From the NCBI RefSeq assembly GCF_900086645.1, contig NZ_LT576451.1:1178001-1242000 (forward strand): a DNA stretch of 64,000 bases, in the 5' to 3' direction. Below the pieces are notes generated by a model. It was not told where the DNA came from, did no database searches, and was given only the letters and a program-made list of their open reading frames with translations. The stretch comes from Curtobacterium sp. 9128 (GTDB lineage: Bacteria; Actinomycetota; Actinomycetes; Actinomycetales; Microbacteriaceae). A program made the position numbers and the translations under genes. Shown here piece by piece: positions 33,657 to 42,696 of the stretch (the first letter of the stretch is position 1; each line of letters starts with the position of its first letter).

Positions 33657-36092
33657 TCAGCCGTCGGTGCGCGGCGAGAAGGTGCCGTCGGACGCCAGCG
33701 GGCCGCGGCCCAGGACGCCCTCGGTCACGGTCTCCTCGATCACGTCGCCGAACCGGGTCGGCAGGGTCGCGCCGTGCGTGCCGCGGAGTTCGTCCACGGA
33801 GGCCTCGAACGCGCCCTGGACCTCGAGCGCCTGGGAGGTGCCGTCGGTCACGCCGATGCGCAGGACCGGGAAGCCCCGGCCGTTGCAGAGACCCTGGAAG
33901 CGGACGTCGTCCTCCCGCCGGACGGTCACGATGACACGACCGGTCGACTCCGAGAACAGTGCCGTCGCGGTGTCGACACCGTCACGGCTCTCGAGCTCGT
34001 CGAGCACGACCCGGGCGCCGACGCCGAAGCGGAGCACCGACTCGGCGAGCGACTGGCCGAGGCCGCCGTCCGCCAGGTCGTGCGCGCTCGTGAGCAGCTG
34101 CTCGTCCGAGGCGGCGCGGAGCAGCTCGGCGAGGGCCTTCTCGCGGCCGAGGTCGACCGCGGGGGGACGTCCGCCGAGGTGTCCGTGCACCGTGCCGGCC
34201 CATGCCGAGCCGTCGAGCTCGAGGCTCGTGGTGCCGAGCAGGTAGATGTTGTGGCCGTCGTCCTGCCAGCCGGACGGGACGCGCTTGGCGACGTCGTCGA
34301 TGACCCCCAGGACACCGACGACCGGGGTCGGGTGGATCGGGGTGGTGCCGGTCTGGTTGTAGAACGAGACGTTGCCGCCGGTGACCGGGATGCCGAGCTC
34401 CATGCAGCCGTCCGCCAGGCCCTCCACCGCCTCGGAGAACTGCCACATGACCTCGGGGTTCTCCGGGGAGCCGAAGTTCAGGCAGTCGGTGACGGCGGCC
34501 GGGACCGCGCCGGTGACCGCGACGTTCCGGTACGCCTCGGCGAGGGCAAGACGGGCGCCCTGCTTCGGGTCGAGCTGGCAGTAGCGGCCGTTGGCGTCCG
34601 TCGCGACGGCCACGCCGAGCCCGGTCTCTTCGTCGACGCGGATCATGCCGCCGTCGTCGGGGAAGGAGAGCGCGGTGTTGCCCAGCACGTAGGTGTCGTA
34701 CTGGTTGGTGACCCAGTTCTTCGAGGACAGGTTCGGCGAGCCGAGGAGCTGCAGGAACTGGGCCTTGATCGCGGGGCCGGTGTCCGGGCGGTCGAGCGCG
34801 GACGCCGAGTCGGCCTGGAGAGCGTCGATCCACGTCGGGTAGGCGACCGGGCGGTCGTAGACCGGGCCATCGACGGCGACGGTGCGCGGGTCGACGTTGA
34901 CGATCTCCTGGCCCTGCCAGTCGATGACGAGGCGCCCCGTGCCGGTGACCTCGCCGAGGACGCTGGTCTCGACCTCCCACTTGTTCACGACCGCCAGGAA
35001 GGCGTCGAGCTTCTCGGGGGTGACGACCGCCATCATGCGCTCCTGGCTCTCCGACATGAGGATCTCCTCTGCCGTGAGCGTGGGGTCGCGGAGCAGGACG
35101 TCGTCGAGCGAGATGTGCATGCCGCCGTCGCCGTTGCTGGCGAGTTCGGACGTGGCGCACGAGATGCCCGCGGCGCCGAGGTCCTGGATGCCCTCGACGA
35201 GCTCCTTCTGGAACAGCTCGAGGCAGCACTCGATGAGGACCTTCTCGGCGAAGGGGTCGCCGACCTGGACCGCCGGACGCTTGGTCGGGCCGCCCTCGGT
35301 GAAGGTGTCGGAAGCGAGGATCGACGCTCCGCCGATGCCGTCGCCACCGGTGCGGGCGCCGAAGAGGACGACCTTGTTACCGGCACCCGAGGCGTTCGCG
35401 AGGTGCAGGTCCTCGTGCCGGAGGACGCCGACCGCGAGGGCGTTGACGAGCGGGTTGCCCTGGTACACGGCGTCGAAGTAGGTCTCGCCGCCGATGTTCG
35501 GCAGGCCGAGGCAGTTGCCGTAGAACGAGATGCCACCGACGACGCCGTGCACGACGCGCGCCGTGTCCTCGTGCTCGATGGCACCGAAGCGGAGCTGGTC
35601 CATCACGGCGACCGGACGGGCACCCATCGAGATGATGTCGCGGACGATGCCGCCGACACCCGTGGCCGCGCCCTGGTAGGGCTCCACGTAGGAGGGGTGG
35701 TTGTGCGACTCGACCTTGAAGGTCACCGCCCAGCCGTTGCCCACGTCGACGACACCGGCGTTCTCGCCCATGCCGACCATCAGGTTCTCGGTCATCTCCG
35801 GCGTGACCTTCTTGCCGAACTGCCTGAGGTAGTTCTTGCTCGACTTGTACGAGCAGTGCTCCGACCACATCACGGAGTACATCGCCAGCTCACCAGAGGT
35901 GGGGCGGCGGCCGAGGATCTCGCGGATCTTGGCGTACTCGTCCGCCTTGAGCCCGAGGGCCTCGTACGGCTGGTCCTTGTCCGGCGTCGCGGCGGCGTCC
36001 TGGACGGTGTCGGGCTTGGGGCGCACGAAGGTCGTCACGGTGTTGTCGTTCCCTGCTGCAGTGGAGTCGGTCACGTCGGTCGGTGCCGTCAC
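33657..36092 (-). CDS. purL: phosphoribosylformylglycinamidine synthase, large subunit (PurL)
   Basis: This 811-residue protein is the small-type PurL that works with PurQ and PurS to make FGAM from FGAR, ATP and glutamine-derived ammonia. It shows [79 protein letters not shown] and [10 protein letters not shown]. It is somewhat longer than the usual 740-770, partly through a Thr/Asp-rich N-terminal lead of about 45 residues. The GTG at 36092 shares four bases with the purQ stop; a longer frame upstream is only purQ read out of frame. Confidence 0.96.
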   Translation of the reverse strand: MTAPTDVTDSTAAGNDNTVTTFVRPKPDTVQDAAATPDKDQPYEALGLKADEYAKIREILGRRPTSGELAMYSVMWSEHCSYKSSKNYLRQFGKKVTPEMTENLMVGMGENAGVVDVGNGWAVTFKVESHNHPSYVEPYQGAATGVGGIVRDIISMGARPVAVMDQLRFGAIEHEDTARVVHGVVGGISFYGNCLGLPNIGGETYFDAVYQGNPLVNALAVGVLRHEDLHLANASGAGNKVVLFGARTGGDGIGGASILASDTFTEGGPTKRPAVQVGDPFAEKVLIECCLELFQKELVEGIQDLGAAGISCATSELASNGDGGMHISLDDVLLRDPTLTAEEILMSESQERMMAVVTPEKLDAFLAVVNKWEVETSVLGEVTGTGRLVIDWQGQEIVNVDPRTVAVDGPVYDRPVAYPTWIDALQADSASALDRPDTGPAIKAQFLQLLGSPNLSSKNWVTNQYDTYVLGNTALSFPDDGGMIRVDEETGLGVAVATDANGRYCQLDPKQGARLALAEAYRNVAVTGAVPAAVTDCLNFGSPENPEVMWQFSEAVEGLADGCMELGIPVTGGNVSFYNQTGTTPIHPTPVVGVLGVIDDVAKRVPSGWQDDGHNIYLLGTTSLELDGSAWAGTVHGHLGGRPPAVDLGREKALAELLRAASDEQLLTSAHDLADGGLGQSLAESVLRFGVGARVVLDELESRDGVDTATALFSESTGRVIVTVRREDDVRFQGLCNGRGFPVLRIGVTDGTSQALEVQGAFEASVDELRGTHGATLPTRFGDVIEETVTEGVLGRGPLASDGTFSPRTDG

Positions 36093-36784
36093 TTGACGAG
36101 CGTCGACTCGATCACGGAGGTGAAGAAGGTGAGGCCGTCCGTGCCGGAGGCCATCGCCGCGGGGGTGTCCGGGCCGAACCCGGGCTCCGTCGCGTGCTCG
36201 GGGTGGGGCATCAGGCCGACGACGTTGCCACGCTCGTTGGAGACGCCCGCGATGTCGTCGATGGACCCGTTCGGGTTCACGCCGACGTAGCGGAACACGA
36301 CCTGGCCGTTGTCCTCGATGCGCTTGATCTCGTCGGCGTCGGCGACGAAGCGCCCGTCGGCGTTCTTCAGCGGGATGGTGATCTCCTGCTGTGCGGCGAA
36401 GCCGGACGTCCACGCGGTGTCCGCGTTCTCGACGCGGAGCTTCTGGTCGCGACGGATGAACTGCTGGTGCGCGTTGCGCGTGTGCGCGCCGGGGACCAGG
36501 CGGGCCTCTGCGAGCATCTGAAACCCGTTGCAGATGCCGAGCACTGGCATGCCCTTGCCGGCGGCGTCGATGACCTCGGCCATGATCGGGGCCTTCGCCG
36601 CGATCGCGCCGGCACGGAGGTAGTCGCCGTACGAGAACCCGCCGGGGAGCACGATGGCGTCGACGCCCTGCAGGTCGTGGTCGCCGTGCCAGAGCGCGAC
36701 GGGGTCGGCTCCGGCGAGACGGACCGCGCGCTGGGCGTCGCGGTCGTCGAGCGAACCGGGGAACGTGATGACACCGATGCGCAT
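36089..36784 (-). CDS. purQ: FGAM synthase glutaminase subunit (PurQ)
   Basis: This 231-residue class I glutamine amidotransferase releases ammonia for PurL. It begins [20 protein letters not shown], with [15 protein letters not shown], the nucleophile in VLGICNGFQ (Cys about 88) and the His/Glu pair in [10 protein letters not shown] near the C-terminus. The ATG at 36784 has GGAG eight bases upstream; a GTG three codons earlier overlaps the purS stop but lacks a ribosome site. It sits between purS and purL with an overlap to the latter, keeping subunit ratios balanced. Confidence 0.96.
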   Translation of the reverse strand: MRIGVITFPGSLDDRDAQRAVRLAGADPVALWHGDHDLQGVDAIVLPGGFSYGDYLRAGAIAAKAPIMAEVIDAAGKGMPVLGICNGFQMLAEARLVPGAHTRNAHQQFIRRDQKLRVENADTAWTSGFAAQQEITIPLKNADGRFVADADEIKRIEDNGQVVFRYVGVNPNGSIDDIAGVSNERGNVVGLMPHPEHATEPGFGPDTPAAMASGTDGLTFFTSVIESTLVK

Positions 36785-36789
36785 GGAGG

Positions 36790-37059
36790 TCACTCCGCGT
36801 CGGCGACGGTGGTCTCGGCGACACTGACCGAGACGACGTCTTCGATCACGGCGTTCGAGAAGATGTCGGCCGCGATCTCGCGGACCTCGGCGAGCTTGGC
36901 GTCGTCGACGGGGCCGTCGACGGTCACCTCGAATCGCTTGCCGATGCGGACGTTGGTGAGGTCGTTCTTGCCGAGGCGGGCGAGGGCGTTGCCCACCGCC
37001 TTGCCCTGGGGGTCGAGGATCTCGGCCTTCGGCATGACCTCGACGACGATCGTTGGCAC
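36790..37059 (-). CDS. purS: FGAM synthase small subunit (PurS)
   Basis: This 89-residue protein bridges PurQ and PurL and guides ammonia transfer. It has the family pattern [30 protein letters not shown] and [13 protein letters not shown]. The GTG at 37059 is preceded by GGAG. It is the first gene of purSQL. Its upstream region is shared with the divergent PadR gene and contains a 19-base palindrome. Confidence 0.95.
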   Translation of the reverse strand: MPTIVVEVMPKAEILDPQGKAVGNALARLGKNDLTNVRIGKRFEVTVDGPVDDAKLAEVREIAADIFSNAVIEDVVSVSVAETTVADAE

Positions 37060-37079
37060 GTGTTCACTCCAGCACGGGG

Positions 37080-37098
37080 GGTCGGGTGGGACCCGACC
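37080..37098. promoter_or_regulatory. perfect palindrome upstream of purS
   Basis: GGTCGGGT, three G residues, then ACCCGACC. It lies 21-39 bases before the purS start and could be an operator or a hairpin in the purSQL leader. Confidence 0.45.
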
Positions 37099-37157
37099 AG
37101 TCTATGCGGCGCGCGCGGCGCGCCGGACCGGGTTGTGGAGAACTCCTCCAAGGCGTA

Positions 37158-37173
37158 TATTCCAAGTCGAATA
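37158..37173. promoter_or_regulatory. probable PadR operator
   Basis: TATTC-N6-GAATA lies 31 bases before the PadR start, in an unusually AT-rich stretch. PadR regulators commonly repress their own operon from a site of this size. The overlap with a likely -10 region (TATATT) supports autorepression, by inference. Confidence 0.5.
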
Positions 37174-37203
37174 GTCCGTATGGAACACCGACTGGAGGCT
37201 CGG

Positions 37204-37815
37204 ATGCCGTCGCTCACGCCGCTCGCGTTCGCCGCGCTCGGACTCCTCAACGAGGGGCCGATGCACCCCTACGAGATGTTCCAGACCATGACCTTCCGCG
37301 GTGACGAGCGGAACGTGAAGGTCCGTCCAGGCACCCTCTACCACCAGGTCGGTCGGCTGACCGACCTCGGCTACGCCGAGGCCGTCGGGACCGAGCGCGA
37401 GGGCAACCGACCGGAGCGCACCACGTACGCCATCACCGACGCCGGCCGCACCGCGCTCGCCGAAGCACTCCGGCAGATGGTGGCGGAACCCGCGGACGAG
37501 TACCCGGAGTTCCACCTCGCGCTCGCCGAGCTCGAGAACCTCCCGGTCCCGGAGGCGGTCGATGCCGTGCGGGCCCGTGTCGTCGCCCTCGAACGCGAGC
37601 GCGACGACATCGACACGGCACTCGCCCGCGTCCACGAACGTGAACTGGCAGAGCGCTACTGGCTGGACGTGTCGTACGTCCATGCCATGCTCACCGCGCA
37701 GATCGAGTGGCTCTCCGCCACCGTCGAACGCATCGCGAGCGGTGACATCCCCTGGGACGGCCCGGCCCATCCCGACGACACGACTTCCCCCCACAGCAAG
37801 GAACCCTCCGCATGA
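37204..37815 (+). CDS. PadR-family transcriptional regulator
   Basis: This 203-residue regulator has a winged-helix N-terminus: LAFAALGLLNEGPMHPYEMF, then VKVRPGTLYHQVGRLTDLGY and a wing RPERTTYAITDAGRTAL. The C-terminal ~100 residues form the charged helical dimerisation domain of the longer (Vir-like) PadR subgroup. The ATG at 37204 has GGAGG six bases upstream, which rules out a longer start. Its last four bases overlap the MFS pump gene. The standard inference is a drug- or metabolite-responsive repressor of that pump acting through the inverted repeat just upstream. Confidence 0.9.
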   Translation: MPSLTPLAFAALGLLNEGPMHPYEMFQTMTFRGDERNVKVRPGTLYHQVGRLTDLGYAEAVGTEREGNRPERTTYAITDAGRTALAEALRQMVAEPADEYPEFHLALAELENLPVPEAVDAVRARVVALERERDDIDTALARVHERELAERYWLDVSYVHAMLTAQIEWLSATVERIASGDIPWDGPAHPDDTTSPHSKEPSA

Positions 37816-39440
37816 CCACCGCAACGAACCCGCCCACGACCGAGAAGAAGCCCTGGCCAGCGCTCTGGGCCCTCGTCGTCGGGTTCTTCATGATCCTCGT
37901 CGACTCGACCATCGTCTCCGTCGCGACCCCCACCATCGCCGCGAAGCTCGACGCCGACATCAACGCCGTCATCTGGGTGACGAGCGCGTACCTGCTCGCC
38001 TACGCCGTGCCGCTGCTGATCACCGGACGCCTGGGTGACCGCTTCGGCCCGAAGGTGCTCTACCAGACCGGTCTCGTCGTGTTCACGCTGGCCAGCCTCT
38101 GGTGTGGCCTGTCCGGCTCGATCGAGATGCTGATCGTCGCCCGCGTCGTGCAGGGGCTCGGCGCCGCGATGATGACGCCGCAGACCATGTCCGTCATCAC
38201 GCGCATGTTCCCGCCGCAGAACCGCGGCGCGGCCATGGGCCTCTGGGGTGCGACCGCCGGCATCGCCTCGCTCGTCGGACCGATCGCGGGCGGTCTGCTC
38301 GTCGATGGGTTCGGCTGGGAGTGGATCTTCTTCGTGAACGTCCCCGTCGGCGTCGTGGCCTTCGTCCTCGCGCAGCGCCTCGTGCCCTCGTTCGACCGAC
38401 ACCAGCACCGCTTCGACGTGCTCGGGATCGTGCTCTCCGCGGTCGGCCTGTTCCTGCTCGTCTTCGGCATCCAGGAAGGCGAGACCTACGACTGGGGCAC
38501 CATCACCGGTCCGATCTCGGTCTGGTCGCTCATCATCGCCGGCATCGTCGTGCTCGCGGCCTTCGTCGTCTGGCAGGGCGTGCAGAAGTCCGAGCCGCTG
38601 CTGCCCCTCGGGCTCTTCAAGGACCGCAACTTCACGCTCGCGAACATCGCCATCACCGCGGTCGGCGTCGCGATCTCCTCGTTCGCGCTGCCGCTCATGC
38701 TGTGGGCGCAGGACGTCAAGCAGTTCAGCCCGACCCAGGCGGCCCTGCTCCTCGTCCCGATGGCAGTGATCTCCGCGGCGTTCGCCCCGCTCGTCGGCAA
38801 GAACCTGAACCGCTGGAACCCGCGCTGGGTCGCGGCGTTCGGTCTCGCGTGCTTCTCCGGCGGGCTGTTCTGGTTCGCCGGACTCGTCGCCGCGAACGCC
38901 GGGTGGCAGGTCATCCTGCTGCCGAGCGCGCTCCTCGGCATCGCGAACGCCTGCATGTGGGGGCCGCTGTCCGTCTCCGCGACGCGCAACCTCTCGCCGC
39001 GCCTGGCCGGTGCCGGCTCCGGCGTCTACAACACCACCCGGCAGATCGGCGCAGTGCTCGGTTCCGCGGGCATCGCCGCGCTGATCGAGGCCCGCATCAC
39101 GGCGAACTTCCCGGCACAGTCGAGCGGGGCGTCGGCGGGCGGCGCCGAGCAGCAGGTCGGCACGCTGCCGTCGTTCCTGCTCGACCCGTTCTCGAAGGCG
39201 ATGGGCCAGTCGCTCATCCTGCCGGCCGCGGTCCTCGTGGTCGCGATCGTCGCGGCGCTGTTCCTCGGCAAGCCGAAGCAGACCGTGGCGTGGGCCCAGA
39301 CCGGTGCGGTCGCGACGCAGCCCGAGCCCGAGGCCGAGCCGGTCGCCGCGCACGGGTCGCACGCAGCGGCTCCCGCGCCGACCAGCCCGGAAGAGGAGCT
39401 GGCCTCGACCGACCACCACGGTCGTCACGCCGGCGCCTGA
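37812..39440 (+). CDS. MFS drug-efflux transporter, DHA2 (EmrB/QacA) family
   Basis: This 542-residue proton-driven exporter has 14 predicted helices. Motif A appears as GRLGDRFGPKVLY after helix 2, motif C as GIASLVGPIAGGLLVDGFGW in helix 5, and FMILVDSTIVSVATPTIAAKL in helix 1 is a DHA2 hallmark with its aspartate. The C-terminal tail is hydrophilic and rich in Glu, Ala and His. The substrate is unknown, but multidrug export is usual. It overlaps the PadR gene by four bases, forming a two-gene resistance unit, and is followed by a hairpin. Confidence 0.92.
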   Translation: MTTATNPPTTEKKPWPALWALVVGFFMILVDSTIVSVATPTIAAKLDADINAVIWVTSAYLLAYAVPLLITGRLGDRFGPKVLYQTGLVVFTLASLWCGLSGSIEMLIVARVVQGLGAAMMTPQTMSVITRMFPPQNRGAAMGLWGATAGIASLVGPIAGGLLVDGFGWEWIFFVNVPVGVVAFVLAQRLVPSFDRHQHRFDVLGIVLSAVGLFLLVFGIQEGETYDWGTITGPISVWSLIIAGIVVLAAFVVWQGVQKSEPLLPLGLFKDRNFTLANIAITAVGVAISSFALPLMLWAQDVKQFSPTQAALLLVPMAVISAAFAPLVGKNLNRWNPRWVAAFGLACFSGGLFWFAGLVAANAGWQVILLPSALLGIANACMWGPLSVSATRNLSPRLAGAGSGVYNTTRQIGAVLGSAGIAALIEARITANFPAQSSGASAGGAEQQVGTLPSFLLDPFSKAMGQSLILPAAVLVVAIVAALFLGKPKQTVAWAQTGAVATQPEPEAEPVAAHGSHAAAPAPTSPEEELASTDHHGRHAGA

Positions 39441-39453
39441 CCCGCACGACCGA

Positions 39454-39484
39454 GAGCCCCCGATCGCCCAGCGGTCGGGGGCTC
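39454..39484 (+). terminator. intrinsic terminator after the MFS gene
   Basis: Ten-base arms GAGCCCCCGA and TCGGGGGCTC are separated by an 11-base loop, 13 bases after the stop. Confidence 0.75.
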
Positions 39485-39543
39485 CGTCGTGCGTGCGCAG
39501 ACCCTCCCGACCCCGAGTCTGCCCGACCCCGAACGACAGGATC

Positions 39544-39632
39544 GCTGTCGTACGACCTCGGTTCTGTCGCTCCCACGCGTGCGCAACAGTTGCGCACGCG
39601 GGGTTGCGACAACGTCGTTGTCGTACGACAGC
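39544..39632. repeat. dispersed palindromic element, copy 2
   Basis: GCTGTCGTACGAC at 39544 and its complement ending at 39632 form the outer arms; the two core palindromes start 73 bases apart (39546 with one end base changed, and 39619). TGTCGC/GCGACA pair inside. The centre is a 25-base odd palindrome with arms CGCGTGCGCAAC (39576-39600). It sits between the convergent MFS and CtaG-like genes. CGTCGTTCCGAGTCGG follows, as in copy 1. Confidence 0.88.
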
Positions 39633-39695
39633 GACGTCGTCGTTCCGAGTCGGCAGGGGGAGGGGCGAGTCGGCAGGGGGAGCGCCCGCGCCACC

Positions 39696-40571
39696 TCAGC
39701 CCCGCCGCGACAAGTGCGCCCGCGTGAGCTCGTCCATCTCCTCGTCGGAGAGCGCGTCGACGGCGCGGGCCTCGCGGCGATCGGTGCGCTGCCATCGCAC
39801 GAACAGCGAGATGAGCACCGGGATGTCGGCGATCTCCGCGATGAACCAGAGCAGGTCGCCGGCCAGGTGCTGATCGCGGAGCGGCGACGGGAACCAGGCC
39901 GGACCCGATGCCATCACGGTCGCTCGATCGAGCACGTGGTCGGTGATCCGCATGACGATGCCCGGGATCGCGTCGAGCATGAGCTCCACGAACGCCAGCA
40001 GGAACTCCGCCGTCACGAAGGTGGAGGAGCGCAGCGCTCCCGCCTCGGACAGCGGTGCCAGCAAGCCGAACCCCAGCATCGGCACGAGCACCGTGATCGC
40101 GACCGCCCACACCGGGGACGTGCGGATCACTGCGGACAACGGGGTGAGCAGCACGCAGAAGAGCGCCAGCGCGACCAACGGCGAGACGATCGCGTTGCCG
40201 AGCACGCGCACCGGACGCGACCCCATGACCACGGAGGCTGCGTGGGCGAGGTGAGCCGGGCCTCCCGTCCGGAGCAGCGCGAGCGGCGCTGCGAACGCGG
40301 CGAACGTCGGGACCGCGAAGAACAGCAGCGCCAGCCGCAGCACGAACGCCCATCGGAGTGTCTGGTCGTACTTGCCGACGATGCCGAACTGCAGGATGCC
40401 GAACAGCACCAGTGCCGCCGCGAACGACAGCGTCCGCCACCAGGGCCAGCGTGTGCCGCGTCGCCGAGCGGTGACGACCCACGAGCCGTACGCGACCGCC
40501 GCGACGACGATGAGCGCGGCGGCGAACGGGTCGAACTGCCAGGTGCTCCAGAACTCGGACGGTGACGGCGT
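39696..40571 (-). CDS. CtaG-like cytochrome oxidase assembly protein, apparently with an ACG start
   Basis: This 291-residue protein has about seven membrane helices and resembles the caa3-type CtaG family: WQFDPFAAALIVVAAVAYGS at the start, RWPWWRTLSFAAAL, and the ending SPLRDQHLAGDLLWFIAEIA. The family helps deliver copper to cytochrome oxidase. Histidines expected in the helix after FGIVGKYDQTLRW are missing, so copper handling may be altered. The frame stays open to a stop at 40602-40604, yet contains no ATG, GTG or TTG before 40409, which falls inside the second helix. A perfect AGGAGG (40578-40583) stands six bases before ACG at 40571, so translation probably begins there or the original ATG was lost. 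Confidence 0.72.
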   Translation of the reverse strand, partial: TPSPSEFWSTWQFDPFAAALIVVAAVAYGSWVVTARRRGTRWPWWRTLSFAAALVLFGILQFGIVGKYDQTLRWAFVLRLALLFFAVPTFAAFAAPLALLRTGGPAHLAHAASVVMGSRPVRVLGNAIVSPLVALALFCVLLTPLSAVIRTSPVWAVAITVLVPMLGFGLLAPLSEAGALRSSTFVTAEFLLAFVELMLDAIPGIVMRITDHVLDRATVMASGPAWFPSPLRDQHLAGDLLWFIAEIADIPVLISLFVRWQRTDRREARAVDALSDEEMDELTRAHLSRRG

Positions 40572-40654
40572 GGGGTGCCTCCTGCGGATCGCGCTGCAGG
40601 ATCATCCTCGACCCGGTCGTCCGGCACGGACGGTCGGATGCGGTGAGAACCGGT

Positions 40655-41947
40655 TCAGATACGCCGGACCCCGACGGCGGGGACCGTCCGCGACAGGCAC
40701 CACACCCCCATCGGGATCAGCACGGCGCCGACGGCGGCGAGCCAGAACGACAGGTGCAGCTGCATGACCGCGAACGCCGGTCCGATCGTGCAGAGCACGG
40801 CCAGGGCGATCACGGGCCACGCAGGGCGGTCCGAACCGGGGACCAGCCGGGGGAGCGGGCGGTCGAACCGGCGGAGGCCCCTGGCGACCCCGAGTGCGGC
40901 GGCGAGCACCACGACGAGTGCGATCGCCCGGGTCGCCCACCACGTCGCCGATCCCGGGTCGGGGAACGGCACGCCGATGAACAGTGCGATCCCGTTCAGT
41001 GCGATGAACAGCGGCAGGTGCCAGAGGTAGATCGCCATGCCGTCGCGCCCGAGCACGAAGACGGTGCCCTGCGCCGCCCGGGTGCGCATCAGCCGGGTGA
41101 GCGGCGCGTGCACGAGCTGGACGAGACAGGCCTGCGCGATCGCCAGGAACGCCAGCGGCAGCATCGGCGGGTTGAGGTCCTGCAGCATGTCCGGCGCCCA
41201 GAGTCCGATCGAGGTCATCGGGACGAGCACCGCGTAGACGGCCGCGGCGATGCCGAGCAGCAGCACCTTCGAACGTCGGGCGAACCATCCGTCGGCCCAC
41301 AGGAACCCGAGCTGCTGGGCGAAGAGCCACACCGGGCCGAGGTTGAGGAGCCCGACGTCGGCGACCCCGGTGGCCAGTCGGACACCGTCGACCGCGGCCG
41401 CGAGGACGAGGAGTCCGGCGAGCGTCGCCCACGGTGCCCGCTCGTGCAGCCGTGCCATCAGCGGGACGCAGCACTGGGTGATGCCGTACGCGGCGAGGAA
41501 CCAGAGCGGCGACCCGATGCCGAAGGCGACCTCCGCCAGCAGGTCAGTCGGGGTGCCGAGCAGTGTCGCGGTGCCCAGCCCGATCGCCAGCACGAGGAAG
41601 AGCGGGATCGCCGGGCGGAACAACCGCACGAGCCGCGTGGCCACGTAGTCGCGAGGACCCCCACCCCGCTCGACGGTGCTCCGCCAGCCGACGGCGCTCG
41701 CGAACCCGCCGACGACGAAGAACAGCGGCATCACCTGGCCGATCCAGGTCGCCGCGACGTACCAGTCGAGCTCCTGGAGTGGGCTCGTGACCCGGATGCC
41801 GGCGTCGTCGGCCGCGACTCCGACCATCGTGACGTGCACGAAGACGACGAGGACGACACATGCCGTCCGGATGAGGTCGACGACCAGGTCACGCTTCGCG
41901 ATGATCCCCCGGACGTCCACGCTGGTCAGTGCCTGCTGAGTGGACAT
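40655..41947 (-). CDS. acyltransferase-3 family membrane protein
   Basis: This 430-residue protein has about eleven helices. RDLVVDLIRTACVVLVVFVH gives the family's conserved Arg and His, MPLFFVVGGFASAVGW follows, and GSPLWFLAAYGITQCCVPLM and YLWHLPLFIALNGIALF are further matches. It would acylate an exported sugar or lipid-linked glycan, but no glycan genes are adjacent. It differs clearly from the acyltransferase at 16.6 kb. The gene is divergent from the Fur-type regulator with 168 bases between them. The ATG at 41947 is the only plausible start. Confidence 0.86.
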   Translation of the reverse strand: MSTQQALTSVDVRGIIAKRDLVVDLIRTACVVLVVFVHVTMVGVAADDAGIRVTSPLQELDWYVAATWIGQVMPLFFVVGGFASAVGWRSTVERGGGPRDYVATRLVRLFRPAIPLFLVLAIGLGTATLLGTPTDLLAEVAFGIGSPLWFLAAYGITQCCVPLMARLHERAPWATLAGLLVLAAAVDGVRLATGVADVGLLNLGPVWLFAQQLGFLWADGWFARRSKVLLLGIAAAVYAVLVPMTSIGLWAPDMLQDLNPPMLPLAFLAIAQACLVQLVHAPLTRLMRTRAAQGTVFVLGRDGMAIYLWHLPLFIALNGIALFIGVPFPDPGSATWWATRAIALVVVLAAALGVARGLRRFDRPLPRLVPGSDRPAWPVIALAVLCTIGPAFAVMQLHLSFWLAAVGAVLIPMGVWCLSRTVPAVGVRRI

Positions 41948-42011
41948 GCCGGGACGCTACCGGCGGATCAGCGACTCCCAGGCCCGTTCCAGGTGATCGC
42001 GACCAAACCGT

Positions 42012-42042
42012 GACACATCGTATTCCGGTGTGGGAATGTGTC
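42012..42042. promoter_or_regulatory. inverted repeat between acyltransferase and Fur-family genes
   Basis: GACACAT and ATGTGTC lie 17 bases apart, with ATTCC and GGAAT nested inside. It is placed so as to control either divergent gene; autoregulation by the Fur protein is one possibility. Confidence 0.4.
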
Positions 42043-42115
42043 TGGCTGGTGACCAGCCGCGAGAACTCGTTGTACAGTGGTGCTTGTCTTGACCGCTGCA
42101 AAAGAAGGGTTCGTG

Positions 42116-42559
42116 ATGGACGTCGATGCCGACCTGCTCCGCGACGCCGGTCTGCGCGTCACGACGCCGCGACTCGCGGTCCTCCGTGCCACCGCCACGA
42201 TGCCGCACGCCACCGCGGACGACATCGTCACGGCGCTGACCGCCGAGTTGCCCACGACGAGCCACCAGGCGGTCTACGGCGTGCTCGCGGCGCTCACCGG
42301 CGTCGGACTCGTCCGTCGCATCGAGCCGGCGGGCAGCCCGGCGCGCTACGAGCGGCGTACCGGTGACAACCACCACCACATCGTGTGCACCATGTGCGGC
42401 GCGATCGAGGACGTCGACTGCGCCGTCGGGCACTCGCCGTGCCTGACGCCGTCCGACACGCACGGCTTCGCCGTGACCACCGCAGAGGTCACCTACTGGG
42501 GGATCTGCGAGCGGTGCGCAGCGGCCGAGCGCGACGACGCCACGACCGTCATGGCCTGA
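42116..42559 (+). CDS. Fur-family regulator next to catalase (FurA/CatR/PerR-like)
   Basis: This 147-residue regulator has the winged-helix domain (LRDAGLRVTTPRLAVLRATA, HQAVYGVLAALTGVGLVRRI) and the metal-binding HHHIVCTMCGAIEDVDC with a second CxxC in GICERCAAAE. Two CxxC pairs hold structural zinc, and the His cluster fits a regulatory iron site, as in PerR/CatR. Position 137 bases before a catalase gene suggests a peroxide-responsive repressor of it. The ATG at 42116 has AGAAGGG at good spacing; an in-frame GTG at 42077 would add 13 residues. The stop codon falls in a tandem repeat. Confidence 0.9.
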   Translation: MDVDADLLRDAGLRVTTPRLAVLRATATMPHATADDIVTALTAELPTTSHQAVYGVLAALTGVGLVRRIEPAGSPARYERRTGDNHHHIVCTMCGAIEDVDCAVGHSPCLTPSDTHGFAVTTAEVTYWGICERCAAAERDDATTVMA

Positions 42560-42622
42560 CCCCGCGCCGCGCGAGCGGCCTGACCCCGCGCCGCGCGAGC
42601 GGCCCGACCCCGCGCAGCACGC
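42553..42622 (+). repeat. 24-base tandem repeats spanning the Fur gene stop codon
   Basis: GGCCTGACCCCGCGCCGCGC with AGC completes a 24-base unit at 42553 and 42577, with a third, diverging copy from 42601. The first copy contains the stop TGA of the Fur gene. The spacer before the catalase gene therefore appears to have grown by slippage. Confidence 0.85.
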
Positions 42623-42696
42623 GCCAGGCGGTCCACCCGCCCCACAGACAACCCGAGCATCCCTGACCGAACCAACCGTTCCACCAAGGAGGAACC

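Noticed and set aside
36093..36824. N-terminal extension of PurL into the purQ region
   Set aside because: It is purQ read in another frame; PurL-like sequence starts just after the GTG at 36092, which overlaps the purQ stop.
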